Positions 1 to 10,683 of a DNA stretch of 64,000 bases are shown one piece after another. Position 1 is the stretch's first letter. Each line of letters begins with the position of its first letter. Where the stretch lies: positions 5,735,859 to 5,799,858 of the forward strand of contig NC_044929.1 of the NCBI RefSeq assembly GCF_003576645.1, given 5' to 3'. This stretch comes from Ipomoea triloba (taxonomy: Eukaryota > Streptophyta > Magnoliopsida > Solanales > Convolvulaceae). Under the pieces are notes generated by a model, which was given only the letters and a program-made list of their open reading frames with translations, ran no database searches and was not told the DNA's origin. The translations under genes and the position numbers were made by a program.

Positions 1-256
1 AAAAAAAAAAAAAAAAAAAAAAAACATAGCAAAAGTTTCCGGCGATTTTCCCACCTCCTTAGTCCATGGTCATGAGTGATATGGCTTGGTTTTGGTCGAG
101 AACATTTGAAACGGTCATTTTCCGGAAAAAATGAACTGCTTTTCCTTGGTCAACGGAAAACATATTCTGTTGACCACATTTTCCGGACGTTGCCAAACAC
201 CGAAAACTCAAAAAACATTTTCCGGAAGTCATTTTACAGGTTACTAAACACACCCT
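1..256. repeat. Poly-A tract and MITE-like terminus
   Basis: The window opens with a run of 24 A. Positions about 30-256 repeat the word TTTTCCGGA several times and finish with a sequence that, read on the minus strand, begins GGGTGTGTTTAGTAACC. That is the style of hAT-type MITE ends in plants. The other end is not visible, so this is a partial element at best. No gene is supported. Confidence 0.35.
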
Positions 257-611
257 AAATTCAAATTCAAGTTGAGCAAAGAGATTATGCTCAACAGTGG
301 TGGTGAACGCATAAATTTTGTTATAGTCAAGAAATAAAAAATAGTTCTAATCCTTCCACGGTTCCACTTAAATGACTTAATTACACCTCACAACACACCT
401 ATCAGTCTATTACGGAGTTCTAGTTTATGTGTTTCTTTCATAATGCTTTTACTAGTCTATGTGTTTCTTTACTGATATAAGTTATTAATTTATGGATAAC
501 TTGTGTAAAATAGGGATAAAGTGATTTTCTCAAAATCCGAAAGTGCATTTACTAATCAGGATTTTAAAAAAAAAAATCCAGAGAAATGAAAAATTAAAGA
601 AAAGATAACAG
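257..611. other. AT-rich intergenic DNA
   Basis: I see no coding region, RNA gene or clear repeat structure here. It separates the MITE-like terminus from the first SINE. Confidence 0.5.
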
Positions 612-730
612 GCCAAGAACCTTGTGGTCCAGTGGCATCAAACCCTTCCTTTTATACGGGAGGTGGTGGTTCGAGTCTCAGTGAAGTTAGTATACTGCAT
701 TCTAATAGAGTTAGTAGTATTCAAAGAAAA
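612..730 (+). mobile_element. SINE, copy 1 (tRNA-derived head)
   Basis: The sequence has a box A-like TGGTCCAGTGGC followed about 35 bases later by a box B-like GGTTCGAGTCTC, the two internal RNA polymerase III promoter boxes of tRNA-derived SINEs. The same head (AAGACCTTGTGG, then the two boxes) recurs at 4235-4353, 21211-21318 and 22700-22782, so it is a dispersed family and not a tRNA gene. No cloverleaf can be drawn and the 3' part is A-rich. Confidence 0.6.
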
Positions 731-759
731 TAAAATATATTTTATTGTACATTTCTCTC

Positions 760-1010
760 ATAATTTCCGCGTGTTTGGGTTCCAAACACTGAAATAACAT
801 TCCTAAAGTCTATTACTTCAATAAACTAAACAATGAAATACAAATCTTATTCTATTCCAGGTCTATTCCATTCCCCATGGAATAGTATTCCTATTTATTC
901 CCTTAATTAGTTATCACACCAATTTCTAAAGAATTTAATGTTAAACTTCCGTTATATTTAACGGAAAGAATTTGGTAAAATTATAAATGATTAGGATATA
1001 TTAGGAATTT
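760..1010. repeat. Degenerate MITE-like sequence
   Basis: The segment begins GTGTTTGGGTTCCAAACACTG and is rich in ATTCC/GGAAT words. This is the look of PIF/Harbinger-type MITEs (GTGTTTGGTTCC ends). Related stretches appear near 19370-19450, 21150-21210, 22190-22330 and 22800-22920. I could not fix exact ends or a target duplication. Confidence 0.3.
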
Positions 1011-1819
1011 AATTGGAGGTTGCACAATAAGAAGAACACAAAGTACAATATGTTATAACAGACTATTACACTAACATTTTTTAGTTCCAGATAGGGGTCT
1101 AATATTATTGGCTCTTATTATAAGTGTAGAAATTTATCCCGTGAACCAAACATGTTAATGCATACAACTATACAAGGGAGCCATATTCTTACACGTAAGC
1201 ATATGGGCTTTATGAGATATGCTTAATTCCTCATCCCCTTTCATAGGGAGCAAAATGACCATATTCTTTGGGACAACCTCGCCAAGTTGATCGGGTTATT
1301 AACTTGGTAACCACAAAATTTCAAATTCGACTCACAATGGAAGTAACCTATATTGGCCTTCTCGGTTTGAGTTGACATTGAACCGGTCAACTGCAGGTCC
1401 AAAAGGACCATATTTTGACTGCACAATAATCAGTTGCAATGGAAGTCAGAGCTGAGAGAGAACTCACAAGCAGTTTGATAGCATTTGGATTATCTGTATT
1501 GCCAATTTGTACAGATGACACAACATATGCAGAGAAATATTAGTTTTGCAGCCAAATACTGTGCCCCGTTCGTAAAAAGTAAACTTAATGCAATTGTATT
1601 GTATGTATTGATGCATAATGTAAGCTCAAATATAAAAAATCTCATAATTCAATCCTTTATAATGACAAGACATCAATTTTTCCAAACAAGGCACCAAATT
1701 GGAGATTACCATTTTCAACAAGTAAATCTGTGTTTATCCATGGGCATTAGAGCCAATCATTGATCGACGTTGTTGAAGGCGGTGGCAATAGTTCATACAG
1801 CTGAGAAAAAAATCCACTT
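1011..1819. other. Intergenic, 3' flank of the twin CX9C gene
   Basis: No gene is supported. The part next to 1820 is probably the 3' untranslated region of the minus-strand gene that ends there. Short open frames at 1241-1426 and 1485-1763 have no recognisable protein features. Confidence 0.4.
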
Positions 1820-3868
1820 TCACCAGAAGAACCATTTCTTTCTGGTGGGGGAATTTCTGGTTGGCTCATCCTCCTTTCTACTCTCCATTCCCTGCTTCAG
1901 AGACTCTAGCCTTTTCCTGTAAAAGGACAAATCTAAATAAACACAGTAAACAGAATATAGAGAAAGCATAGACCACAATCTATTAGGGTAAGTGAACGTG
2001 GTAATCAATCCATCAATGCATATACAATGTTGATGTCACAATCAGTTAGTGTACTTGGTATCCATAAGGCGACCGTGGAGACTCCACCTCTGTCGAAATC
2101 CTTCCATGCCTTCAACTCCACTTGCCAATATTAAACGTCTACAATAGGAAAACGAAAGATTTATTTGTATGGGCAAGATAATAATGATGACTCAGTATCA
2201 AATAACAAGACTCCAGCAGAAGGTACACAATTCTATGACACAACCACTACAAGCATAAATATATAGAATTCCATTCTGTGCATCAAGAACCCTAGCAGTT
2301 TATATTCATATAAGGACTTTTTTCCATAATGTATATCAAGTTCTCTCCCCCAAGTATATTTTTCATCCTCGGGGATTGGGACCTTCCAAAAAAAAAGGAG
2401 GATAAGATGAGCATATTGAGCAATGTATGCATATCTTTCAGGTCAAATCTCTTAATACCACCAAGAAGCATGATCTAAAATAGTAAAATATACTCCGTAA
2501 TACTTTAAAAGACCAAGAGAACAGAAACTTGCCTAGATTTAAACCATTCAAAAGTATATTAGTCATTTTTCCCTGAAGAAATTACTACTAATCTTGTTTC
2601 CAATATGTTAAAGAAAAAACAGAACACTACAGGTAAGGAAGTTTTGGTGTAAATACAAAGAAAATAAATTTTCCATTCATTTATAACATCAGGAAAATTT
2701 CTGTCAAAACCAATTTCAGTAATGTACATGTACTGAATGCTCTATTAATTGTCAATTTATGGTCATATTATAATTCTGTGCACAAAATAAGTTCCTCAAG
2801 TGACATACATGTCTCTTCTTTTTTCTATTTTCTTCGTTTTTTACTTGATTAAAGTTCAATATTATAGCATAAGAACTAGAGGTAGTATACACAACATGAT
2901 AAATAATAAGATTCATAACCCATTCCGTACCTATCCAGTGATGTGACTTCTGATTCTAGCTGGGCAGCTCGTTCTTTTGCAAGATCTAAAGGCATTGACA
3001 ACCCTAATTTATGCTCACTATCTTGAATCCGTCGTCTGAGCTCCTTATCCTACATCACAGAAAGTTCACATCAAACCATTGAAAAGCACATTAGTTATTC
3101 AAGATCTAATGATCATCATTAAAAAATGTAAGAATTTAATATCAATCAAACAAATGAACAAACTAAAATAAATACATGCATTATCTTCCTCACCCTTTTC
3201 TCTGCACATTGTTGATACAAGATAATCTCGTCTTGACAGAATGGTTCGATTTCATTGATTTGTAAGCCTATAACACAGACGCGTTAATGAGCCAAATTAG
3301 ATGTGAAATAAGCTGTTGAATTAAGCTTCAGACTAGGAGTTGCTTACATAGGAAAAGATTCCTTAAGATTCCATCACACATTTCAACACCTTCAAGGACA
3401 TGAGATGCTATCTCTGGAGGAATGATTGGCGATGGAGGGCCCATCATTAGGTCATCACCCACCAAAATGGTTTCCTCCATAGTTGGCTCAGCATCAACTA
3501 TATGATCACAAGGCATAACAAATAGGATATGTCAAACCATCATAATCCACAATGCTACACATTCACTACATAATATACTACTCAGCCAAAACATATAATT
3601 GAATTTGATGATAAAGGATCTCTTCTCCCTTTTCTCAAACAGAGAGTTTCTAGGTAATGCACATTCAGTATGGGCCATGAAGAAATTAAAAAGTTAGAAA
3701 AAATTAAAGCTTTATACAGGCACTACTTCAGTAAATGTAATGGATACCAACTATGATTACTCTTTTGCATTGAAAAATTCCTTCAGTGCGGAAATTATTA
3801 TGGTAGATTATGCAAAGCAAGTTTTCATGAAGAAATAAACAAGAGGCTGGGAATGACGAACCATCCAT
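1820..3868 (-). CDS. Twin CX9C (CHCH-type) protein, six exons
   Basis: I assembled this gene from splice signals. Minus-strand coding exons are 3868-3862, 3497-3348, 3267-3194, 3049-2931, 2138-2055 and 1916-1820. All introns are GT-AG and the frame stays open for 176 residues, from MDVDAEPT to a C-terminal KKWFFW. Cysteines lie at 43, 53, 63 and 73, so each neighbouring pair is separated by exactly nine residues: C-X9-C-X9-C-X9-C. That is the twin CX9C helix-hairpin signature of CHCH proteins, which are usually oxidised and retained by MIA40 in the mitochondrial intermembrane space. The second cysteine codon is split by intron 2 (T then GC). Residues about 75-165 are charged and probably helical or coiled coil. 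I do not recognise the exact family. The 7-base first coding exon is the least certain part; a 5' untranslated exon may lie at about 4000-4070. Confidence 0.75.
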
Positions 3869-4234
3869 GGTGGCTAGCTAGTAGTCTTCTATATACAACA
3901 CCAGGTGTTTGATGATATGCCTCAAAGAAGTGCTGGAGTGAATTCCCAACCGCCCTTCTGCCAGGGCAGCGAAACAAGCGTGAGAGGGAGATTGTTAACT
4001 CTGAAGGCCGAAGCAGTACCTGAGATGCCCCAGAGGTCGGTGGGTGGGGGGCGGCAGCTAAGTACAAAATTGGAAAACGAATATTGGGAAAATGATTTTT
4101 TATTTTTAATCCTTAATACTCACACTACTACTAATATAGTAATATAGTCCATTTTAAAATGGCCTCGGGGTAAAAAATAAACCTATACATTCCCCACAAT
4201 TTTCACTAATTACAAGGGCGAACCCCTCCAACTG
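3869..4234. other. Probable 5' UTR and promoter of the twin CX9C gene
   Basis: The stretch to about 4070 is less AT-rich than its surroundings. On the minus strand it contains a possible donor CTCAG/GTACTG near 4015-4020, consistent with an untranslated first exon. Open frames on both strands here have no recognisable domain. No clear TATA box was identified. Confidence 0.3.
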
Positions 4235-4353
4235 GTTTTTGTCTTTACGGTATTGCAATTCCCTTATCGCTAACACAGGAACCCACTCCCATCATCCATG
4301 TGGGAGTGTAAATCAAAACACCGAATACCACTAGACCACAAGGTCTTTGGCGC
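4235..4353 (-). mobile_element. SINE, copy 2, minus strand
   Basis: Read on the minus strand, this has AAAGACCTTGTGGTCTAGTGG, matching the head of the SINEs at 612 and 21211. A degenerate box B (GGTTCCTGTGTTA) follows about 50 bases later, and the segment carries an internal GTGGGAGTG stretch. It looks like an older copy than the one at 612. Confidence 0.5.
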
Positions 4354-5300
4354 CTCATATGAATATTTTGTTGCTCTTTAAAAAAAAGTGTTCAAAGTTT
4401 TCTACTCGAGCCATTTTGTAGACAACGTAATAGTTTGGAATTTAGAAATAATGGCCAAATAATTTTTTTTTTTACTTATTTCAATAATATAATTAGACTC
4501 GTTAACCTAATAAATATAGTTAACTCTTTAAAAACTAAAAGTTGTGCAATTATTTTAAGAGTTAATTCCAAAAATAGTCCTTTGACTATTGACTTTTACC
4601 AATTTTTATTTCCGACTTTTAATTTTACCAAAGTTGGTCTCTTAACTATTGATTTTGTACCAATTTTGATCCTTCTGTTAAATTCATGTTAAATAGGTGT
4701 TAAAATTGAGGATAAAAATGTAAAATCAAATATTTTAACATTTCTTCTTCACTTTGTTTTCCCTCCTAGTGGTGCCATTTTCTATCATTTTTGCTATCAA
4801 ATAATAATTAATAAAAAAACACCTAACACAACAATAAAATATACAAAAAAAAATTGATTACTTGAAACAATTTAACATAAAATGTAAAAAATAAATATAT
4901 CCAGTTAGAGAATTTACAAAAAAAAAATAGTGTCGCATCATAACATGACATCTTCACCATCAAGTCTAATCTCATTGCCAATTATTCCACAAATGATGAG
5001 TGTTCCTACCTCTATCTAGCTATCTTTGCATGATTACAAGTAGTGTCGCACCATTAGGTTATACTTAATTCTTGAATTTGAGCATCATCCTCATGTCACA
5101 TAGCAATTAACCTTTTTTTTTAAGTATGCATCAGACCAGTAGAGTCACAAACTTATATTTAGGTTCAATCTTGGGCATTGGGCATAGCACATAGACTAAT
5201 AGACTTCTTTCAATTATACAACCTTTAAAATAATCAATTTGGTTAGCGTGAGTGACGGTGCACTCTCATCCCTTAAGAGAGGTCGGGCTTAAAACTTCAT
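4354..5300. other. AT-rich intergenic DNA with one MULE-like end
   Basis: From about 4558 the sequence reads AGAGTTAATTCCAAAAATAG, then TCC-TTTGACTATTG and GGTCTCTTAACTATTG. This is the same style as the long-TIR elements at 23048 and 38962 (GAGTT..., GTCC..CGACTAT). A matching inverted end was not found, so it is scored only as a possible solitary end. Nothing else is supported up to 5300. Confidence 0.3.
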
Positions 5301-5309
5301 ACTCTTATA

Positions 5310-5640
5310 CTAAAAAACCAATATGGACACAATACTTTGCATCTTAATTCGGCCGTCATTCACCAAAAGGCTACCAAATTGACTGGATTGGTGGCCTTCA
5401 CTAAAGAAAGCGACCAGATTTTGGTCGCCTTCTTGATTTGGAGAAGGTTCCATGACTAACCTGCAGAGAAGGATTGTTGATTGGGACAGAATTTGAAGTG
5501 GTGCACCATCTCCCAAGCTTCCCACCACCAAAGAAGGATTGTTGATCGGGAGGATTTCAACAATAAGAAGCCAAATATGAAGAGTATTAACAAACATTAT
5601 GCAACATTGAAGTGGATTGAACTATGGAATACATATGGAT
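5310..5640. repeat. Dispersed repeat, inverted copy also in PRMT6 intron 3
   Basis: Positions about 5480-5600 (phrases such as AAGTGGTGCACCATCTCCCA and GATTTCAACAATAAGAAGCC) reappear in reverse complement at about 48955-49100 inside the third intron of PRMT6. Two inverted copies about 43 kb apart point to a dispersed mobile sequence of unknown class. The short open frames here are part of it and show no domain. Confidence 0.5.
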
Positions 5641-5883
5641 TGTCAATCATCCTATCTCAGACAAAGTCAGATGTCCACTTTGTCCGAGTCAGTCTGTAGA
5701 CATTATGAGTACATAAATCAAGATCAAAATTGTCTTTAATTAATTCTAATTCGTAAGATTGAAGAAAAATTACGTAAGCACATTACTACAAATTACTAAC
5801 AGGATTAATAAATTTAAAACTTTTTGAGAACCTTTCAATAAAGTTGACATTGCTATTTGATATTTCAATGTGAAGGATCTGCC

Positions 5884-5916
<33 letters not shown>

Positions 5917-6384
5917 CCTCTGCCTACTCTTTCCTCAATTAGAATTTTCACTTTTATGGTTCCATGCCCTTTTTAGTTAGACAATCAACATGGACGAATT
6001 GATAGATAGTGAAAAAAGAGTACTTAAACAATTTAATTATTGAAATAAAAATTTCAGAATACAGAAACATATATAAAATTCAAATGAATTGGGCAAAACT
6101 CAGAGTTCCACAACAGCAGCAATGTAGAACAACACTATGAATGATTGTTTTCCACAACACAAGTCTTGTTCACAACAGATTAACAAGCTACCCTATCTTG
6201 AGATACCCTTCAATAATGAAGTGAAGTGAAGGTAGAGTGTTTGAAAATTCTAACATCCTTAATATTGAATACGTCGTCTCTAATAATAGTAACATGATTG
6301 CGCGCTGCATCAACATGTATTTCAAAATCAATAAAGTTGTATTTTGCAGTTGACACATCTCCCTCAACTCTCAACTAAGTTAAC
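5641..6384. other. Intergenic, 3' flank of CWC22
   Basis: This holds a poly-A tract at about 5884-5913 and ordinary AT-rich DNA. The part near 6385 is probably the 3' untranslated region of CWC22. The poly-A is on the plus strand and is not a tail for the minus-strand CWC22 gene. Confidence 0.4.
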
Positions 6385-8346
6385 CTAATGTCTCATCCGT
6401 TTCCTTCGTGTATCTTCCTCAGAGCTAGAGCTAGATGATTCAGATTCGGACTCATCGCAGGAGGAGCCAGAACTCGATTCTGAAACAGATTTCTTTTGTT
6501 GCATTATTAGGCGCTGCACATTCTTCAAATATGCCCTGAGATTTTCTGTAATCCCACCCAGACCGATTTGTGTGAAGAAATTGATTGCAAACCGAGTATT
6601 TTTTGGATTATCCTTTGGAAATATTGAGTCAAACGATTCCTGCATTGTTGGGTCATTAAGACGGTCATTCAACAAGCGAATCCCAAAGTGTTCGGACAAT
6701 TCCTGAAAGAGAATCTTGATAAATATGCGAGAAGAAGAGGTAGTGTCTTCTTCTGTAAGCCGTATGTAAGCCAGAACATGCCAATGCAATGCATCAGTTG
6801 CAAGCAGATGTGCAAAAAACAAGGCAACATTTCGCAGTTTATTTGTTTCCAGACGGTGAATCATCGAGTATTGTTGCACAAAACACTTCTCAAAGTTCTC
6901 CTGGTAAACTTTGTTGATCATGCAAAAACGCTGCCCCCAAAGACCATAGTTGCGGAGGTATGTTCTCTCCTGACTGCAGCACTCTAAAAGCATTATGCAT
7001 AACTCCATCTCTTGACCAGCCTCAAGTTTAATTTTCAACAGCTTATGACCTGCTTCATCAAAGCCAACAGTGGACATAATTGTTAGATAGATAGTTCTCC
7101 TAAGGTTGACTAAGTTTGTTTCAGTCTCGTCTTTTAATTTCATTTGCTCTTCATCCTCTTCTTCTTCTTCTTCTTCATCATCATCATCATCCCCAGACTC
7201 AGCATGAGAATTCCCTTCTTCCTCAGATTCCTCACCTAGGATTGCGGTTTTCAATTCTTCATACTTTTTTTCATTCTCTAAGAAGTTAGAATCTGGCTTA
7301 AAAATATCAAGAGCAATTTCAGGATCTATAGTATCTTGGAAAGATATTTCATGGGTCAACTGATCTACTTGCTCTACTAGATTAAGCTCTGGACGTACCG
7401 CAGGGTACCCCTGAAACTTTGCTTTACGCAATGCAAAGAGGCCTTCGATTAAGAACTGAACCCTTTTATCTATCTCTCCTTCGTGGAGTATCCCACGAAA
7501 GCGCTCAAAGATACCATGCAACCCACGGGGGGTGAGGTCTTGCAGCATGGATCCACACTCAGTAACAAAACCAACAGCAACTTCAACACTGTCATCTGAT
7601 GGATTTTCCAGTAAAACAGCAAGTAATTCCAGAGCAATTAGCTCATGGATTACTTCCTGGTTCACGAGGTGAGCTATAAATTTAACTGCTGCCAATAACT
7701 GGGGCTTATCGTTTCGTTTGTATGCTCTTTGGAGTTGTAATATAATTCTCCTCAAGAGAAGATTACCTACCACTGGAAACCTAATGTTCACAACGGCAAC
7801 TAATGCTGCAAATACATCTGTAAAACCAGGAGAAGCCATTTGGGACTTCATACAGGACCGGCAAAACAGACCTCTTCCCATTTGGGACTTCATACAGGAC
7901 CGGCAAAACAGACCTCTTCCACGAATCAGGTTCTCAGCAAACAATTCCGGAATTATGTTCTTTATATTAGGGTTCTCAGCAAACAATTCCGGAATTATGT
8001 TCTTTATATTAGTTACATTCACTTTGTTCACCAACCCATTTATACTCTTCCTAAGAGCATCCCAAGTAATTCTTTGGTATTCAACTGAGCTTTTATCCTG
8101 TATCTCCTTCATCATCCTCGCCAACTTGAAAGGGGGAATATAAACTCCTCCCCTCCTTCCCGTCTGTGTAATCATATTCCCTTCTTGCTTTGACACTTTA
8201 GAATCCTCATTCTTATGATTTTCTTCGCCTGCGTTATTAACCCTCCTATCTCTTTCCTTCTCCCTCCTACGTTCTTCTTCTCTTCCAGAAACCCTATAAT
8301 TTTCATAGTGGTCCTCCTCATCTCTGCGGTAATTCTCTGCATCCAT
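6385..8346 (-). CDS. CWC22: Pre-mRNA-splicing factor CWC22, intronless
   Basis: This single open frame of 653 residues matches CWC22, the spliceosome protein that binds the DEAD-box helicase eIF4A3 and helps load the exon junction complex in the nucleus. Residues 1-60 are charged (RE/EK rich). GGVYIPPFKLARMM at 66-79 precedes the MIF4G helical repeats (about 90-310, with RNDKPQLLAAVKFIAHLVNQ and DLTPRGLHGIFERFRG). An acidic linker follows at 371-401, then the MA3 domain at about 413-530 and a Ser/Glu-rich tail at 617-646. Residues 113-126 and 143-156 are each followed at once by an identical 14-residue copy. Family members have one copy of each, and both repeats are 42 bp, so they look like assembly artefacts; without them the protein has 625 residues. 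The N-terminal region seems short for a plant CWC22. Broken copies of this gene lie near 19.7 and 20.4 kb. Confidence 0.9.
   Translation of the reverse strand: MDAENYRRDEEDHYENYRVSGREEERRREKERDRRVNNAGEENHKNEDSKVSKQEGNMITQTGRRGGVYIPPFKLARMMKEIQDKSSVEYQRITWDALRKSINGLVNKVNVTNIKNIIPELFAENPNIKNIIPELFAENLIRGRGLFCRSCMKSQMGRGLFCRSCMKSQMASPGFTDVFAALVAVVNIRFPVVGNLLLRRIILQLQRAYKRNDKPQLLAAVKFIAHLVNQEVIHELIALELLAVLLENPSDDSVEVAVGFVTECGSMLQDLTPRGLHGIFERFRGILHEGEIDKRVQFLIEGLFALRKAKFQGYPAVRPELNLVEQVDQLTHEISFQDTIDPEIALDIFKPDSNFLENEKKYEELKTAILGEESEEEGNSHAESGDDDDDEEEEEEEDEEQMKLKDETETNLVNLRRTIYLTIMSTVGFDEAGHKLLKIKLEAGQEMELCIMLLECCSQERTYLRNYGLWGQRFCMINKVYQENFEKCFVQQYSMIHRLETNKLRNVALFFAHLLATDALHWHVLAYIRLTEEDTTSSSRIFIKILFQELSEHFGIRLLNDRLNDPTMQESFDSIFPKDNPKNTRFAINFFTQIGLGGITENLRAYLKNVQRLIMQQKKSVSESSSGSSCDESESESSSSSSEEDTRRKRMRH
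7837..7920. repeat. 42-bp perfect tandem duplication inside CWC22 (first)
   Basis: Units 7837-7878 and 7879-7920 are identical. They encode the doubled 14-residue block GRGLFCRSCMKSQM. Suspected assembly artefact. Confidence 0.9.
7929..8012. repeat. 42-bp perfect tandem duplication inside CWC22 (second)
   Basis: Units 7929-7970 and 7971-8012 are identical and encode the doubled block NIKNIIPELFAEN. It sits only 8 bases from the previous duplication. Suspected assembly artefact. Confidence 0.9.
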
Positions 8347-9086
8347 ATCCTTAGGGTAGGGCGTTTGAGATTAATGAATATTGTTGGTTAAATATATAGA
8401 GAGAGTATATGAATTGCTTCTTAATAATGGAAATTGTCTTTTCTCCTCTATATGAGACATCTATTTATATTTATTTTTAATTTAGAGTCTTAGAAGGAAT
8501 AAGAATCCTAAATTGCATTGGAATACTATGCCTTAATCCTAATCCATTAGGAATAATGACTCGAATCATTATTATATCTCTTATCGTAATATAAATCTAA
8601 ATAATTTGAACCATCCTTTTGATTAAAAAATTTGACCGCTATTTTTTCTACCCATTTTAGGCCTAACTCTCTTTTGACTCTTATTAGTATAGTAGATATA
8701 GTAGATTTTGATTTTTTGGCATATTAAAGGTATTATTCTATTGTTAAATAAATAATATAATACAAAAAATTATGCATAGAATATGAAGTTAATCAGTATA
8801 TATAATATTATATTATCTTTTTTATTTTTTTGTTTTACAGAAGATCTAACATGTAGTCAAAATGTTATAAAGTACTCCGTAAATAATTATGTTCGTTCTT
8901 ACTTCCAAGTCAGCTCCTTTATCAAACTAAAGGTCATTTCATGATTTTCATCAACCCAACCCCAACTCTCTATGCACATTGCATAGTGCACACTTCCATA
9001 CACGTATATATACCAAAACATACGAAGTATGTAACTTTAGATTAACCCAATGAAGAGCATACTTAATAAATAGATTCGGGAGGTAC
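8347..9086. other. CWC22 upstream region
   Basis: This presumably contains the CWC22 5' UTR and promoter. The piece around 8620-8710 (GGCCTAACTCTCTTTTGACTC) reappears at about 22130-22170, so the CWC22 upstream flank was copied along with the gene fragments near 20 kb. No other gene is seen. Confidence 0.4.
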
Positions 9087-9225
9087 CTGAAAAACCAATT
9101 GAATCCCATCTCTGGTATCAACAGCGACGGGCATGCAAGAGCAGAAGTACCCACTTGCAACGATTCTATGCACATCTTCCTGGACCTCCCTCCCGGTCAG
9201 TTAGTGCTGAGTTTGGTTGGCAAGC
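9087..9225 (-). pseudogene. Orphan OEP80-like (Omp85 family) exon
   Basis: On the minus strand this encodes [11 protein letters not shown] then [17 protein letters not shown] and IQLVFQ, ending at a good donor (CAG/GTACCT). It resembles the POTRA-region exon of OEP80, the Omp85-family protein of the chloroplast outer envelope. Upstream, the frame that should lead in ([12 protein letters not shown]) is shifted by an insertion (GGGAGGGAGGT). No neighbouring OEP80 exon is visible within several kb, so this is a stranded, broken exon. The family call rests on recalled similarity. Confidence 0.55.
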
Positions 9226-9456
9226 CTAAATAGCATACTCCACCAATCCTGGTGTGTCATACTCCATAAAATCAGCATCTCCATCAGCACCATCTATCTG
9301 CTCAAGAAAGAAAAACCTTTAACTAGATGCAAGAGGGGAAAAAAATATTACAATGCATCAAGCAAATGGGAAAAGGCAGCCATTTTATATTTCAAGTAAC
9401 TCCACAGGACCAATTACCATGCACTCTGAGTTTGCAGCCAAAACATCATTCAGTTC

Positions 9457-9738
9457 GGCCCTGTTTGGTAAATGGCTGTTAGCTGATTAGGTTGGCTGTT
9501 TGGGTTAGAAGGTATGATTTGTTGATAACATTGGTTGATTGTAGAAATTTGTTTGATAAATTAGCTGTTAGTTGATAACTGTTTGGTATAATTTCTTTTC
9601 TAAAAAAAACGAATTGAAAAGGTTGCTTTGAGTAGCCTTTTGAATTTTAACATTTACAAAAAGCTTATTATTTACCAACTAATAGTGGTCAAATAAGTCA
9701 AAATTGACTGATAGGCTGATTATTTACCAAACAGGGCC
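9457..9738. mobile_element. hAT-type MITE
   Basis: The ends are inverted: GGCCCTGTTTGGTAAATGGC on the left and, on the right, ATTTACCAAACAGGGCC. The inside repeats AGCTGATTA/TTAGCTGTTAGTTGAT words. The length (282 bp) and ends fit non-autonomous hAT elements. An 8-bp target duplication is not clear. Confidence 0.65.
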
Positions 9739-10416
9739 TTCATTTTGCTTCAGAGGAGTCATTGGTTCAACAGATGCTTGAGGATCAGTACTAAAATCAG
9801 AAAAGAAAGGAAAACAAACGATGACATCAGAAATGTGTATGTTGACTGATTCTACATTGTTGGAACAAGTCAAACATAGCAATTACAGTAGCATTAAATG
9901 AATCAGAAAATCCCTTGTAAACTTCATTTTGTAATGAATGGCAACAAATAATAAAATTTGATGACCAGGACACCAATGACCTTCCTTATTCATTACAGAA
10001 GAAAACAACTTCCAAGGAAGGACAGAAGTACAGCGCCAGGTAGCTAAAAGGTGCAATTATTGTAATGCTAATACACATTGAAAAAGGTCACATAAAATAT
10101 CAATAGAACACCATTGCATATTATGTCATTTAACAATTATAACGTGTGCGCATAGGGCGGAATAATTGTGTGCCCTAATTGCTAATTACGTATGCCCATA
10201 GTATTTACGGAATAATTGTTAGAATATTAAAATATTTCAGAAAACAGAAAAGATTGATTAATTAACACAGTAATACAAATTAAATTTTAGAATGGGAAAA
10301 AGTGGGTATTTGAATTTGTTTCGAGTAATCATATTCAATTCGTTAGGTACCGGAAAATATGAAGTTTTTGTGCTCATAGAATTGTGGCAGGAAAACCTAT
10401 GAATATTTCTTAACAT
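9739..10416. other. Intergenic DNA
   Basis: No gene, RNA or clear repeat is supported in this stretch. Confidence 0.5.
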
Positions 10417-10683
10417 ATGACAAAAGTGTATAAACTGTGCATTAAACTGCGAAAGTGTGTACCACGTATGAATATAATGTGTCATTTTTTCAATTGTGCT
10501 CGGGAAAAAGCAGCTGCACAGAAGAAGAAAGGAGGCCACCGGTGCCATACTTGTGACCAACCATCCCGCCACGACAGCCATAACTGTCCTTTGAAACCAA
10601 AGAAAAAGAAAAAAGTGTGCGCCAAGGAGACTAAAAGTAGCAAAGTTTATTGGTATATTTTTCTGTCAATTCTAGACTTTTGA
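10417..10683 (+). pseudogene. Zinc-knuckle tail resembling FAR1/MULE transposase
   Basis: Residues about 28-70 of this open frame read KAAAQKKKGGHRCHTCDQPS and continue with RHDSHNCPLKPKKKKK. The C-X2-C-X5-H-X4-C spacing is a zinc knuckle next to a lysine-rich tail, as found at the C-terminus of FAR1/FHY3-type proteins and related Mutator transposases. Nothing upstream resembles the transposase core, so this is at most a terminal remnant. Confidence 0.4.

Noticed and set aside
612..730. tRNA gene
   Set aside because: Box A and B are present but no cloverleaf or anticodon stem forms, and the same head is dispersed in four places.
6385..8346. CWC22 as a processed retrocopy because it lacks introns
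   Set aside because: No poly-A at the correct end (the A run at 5884 is on the opposite strand) and no target duplication; an intronless true gene remains possible.
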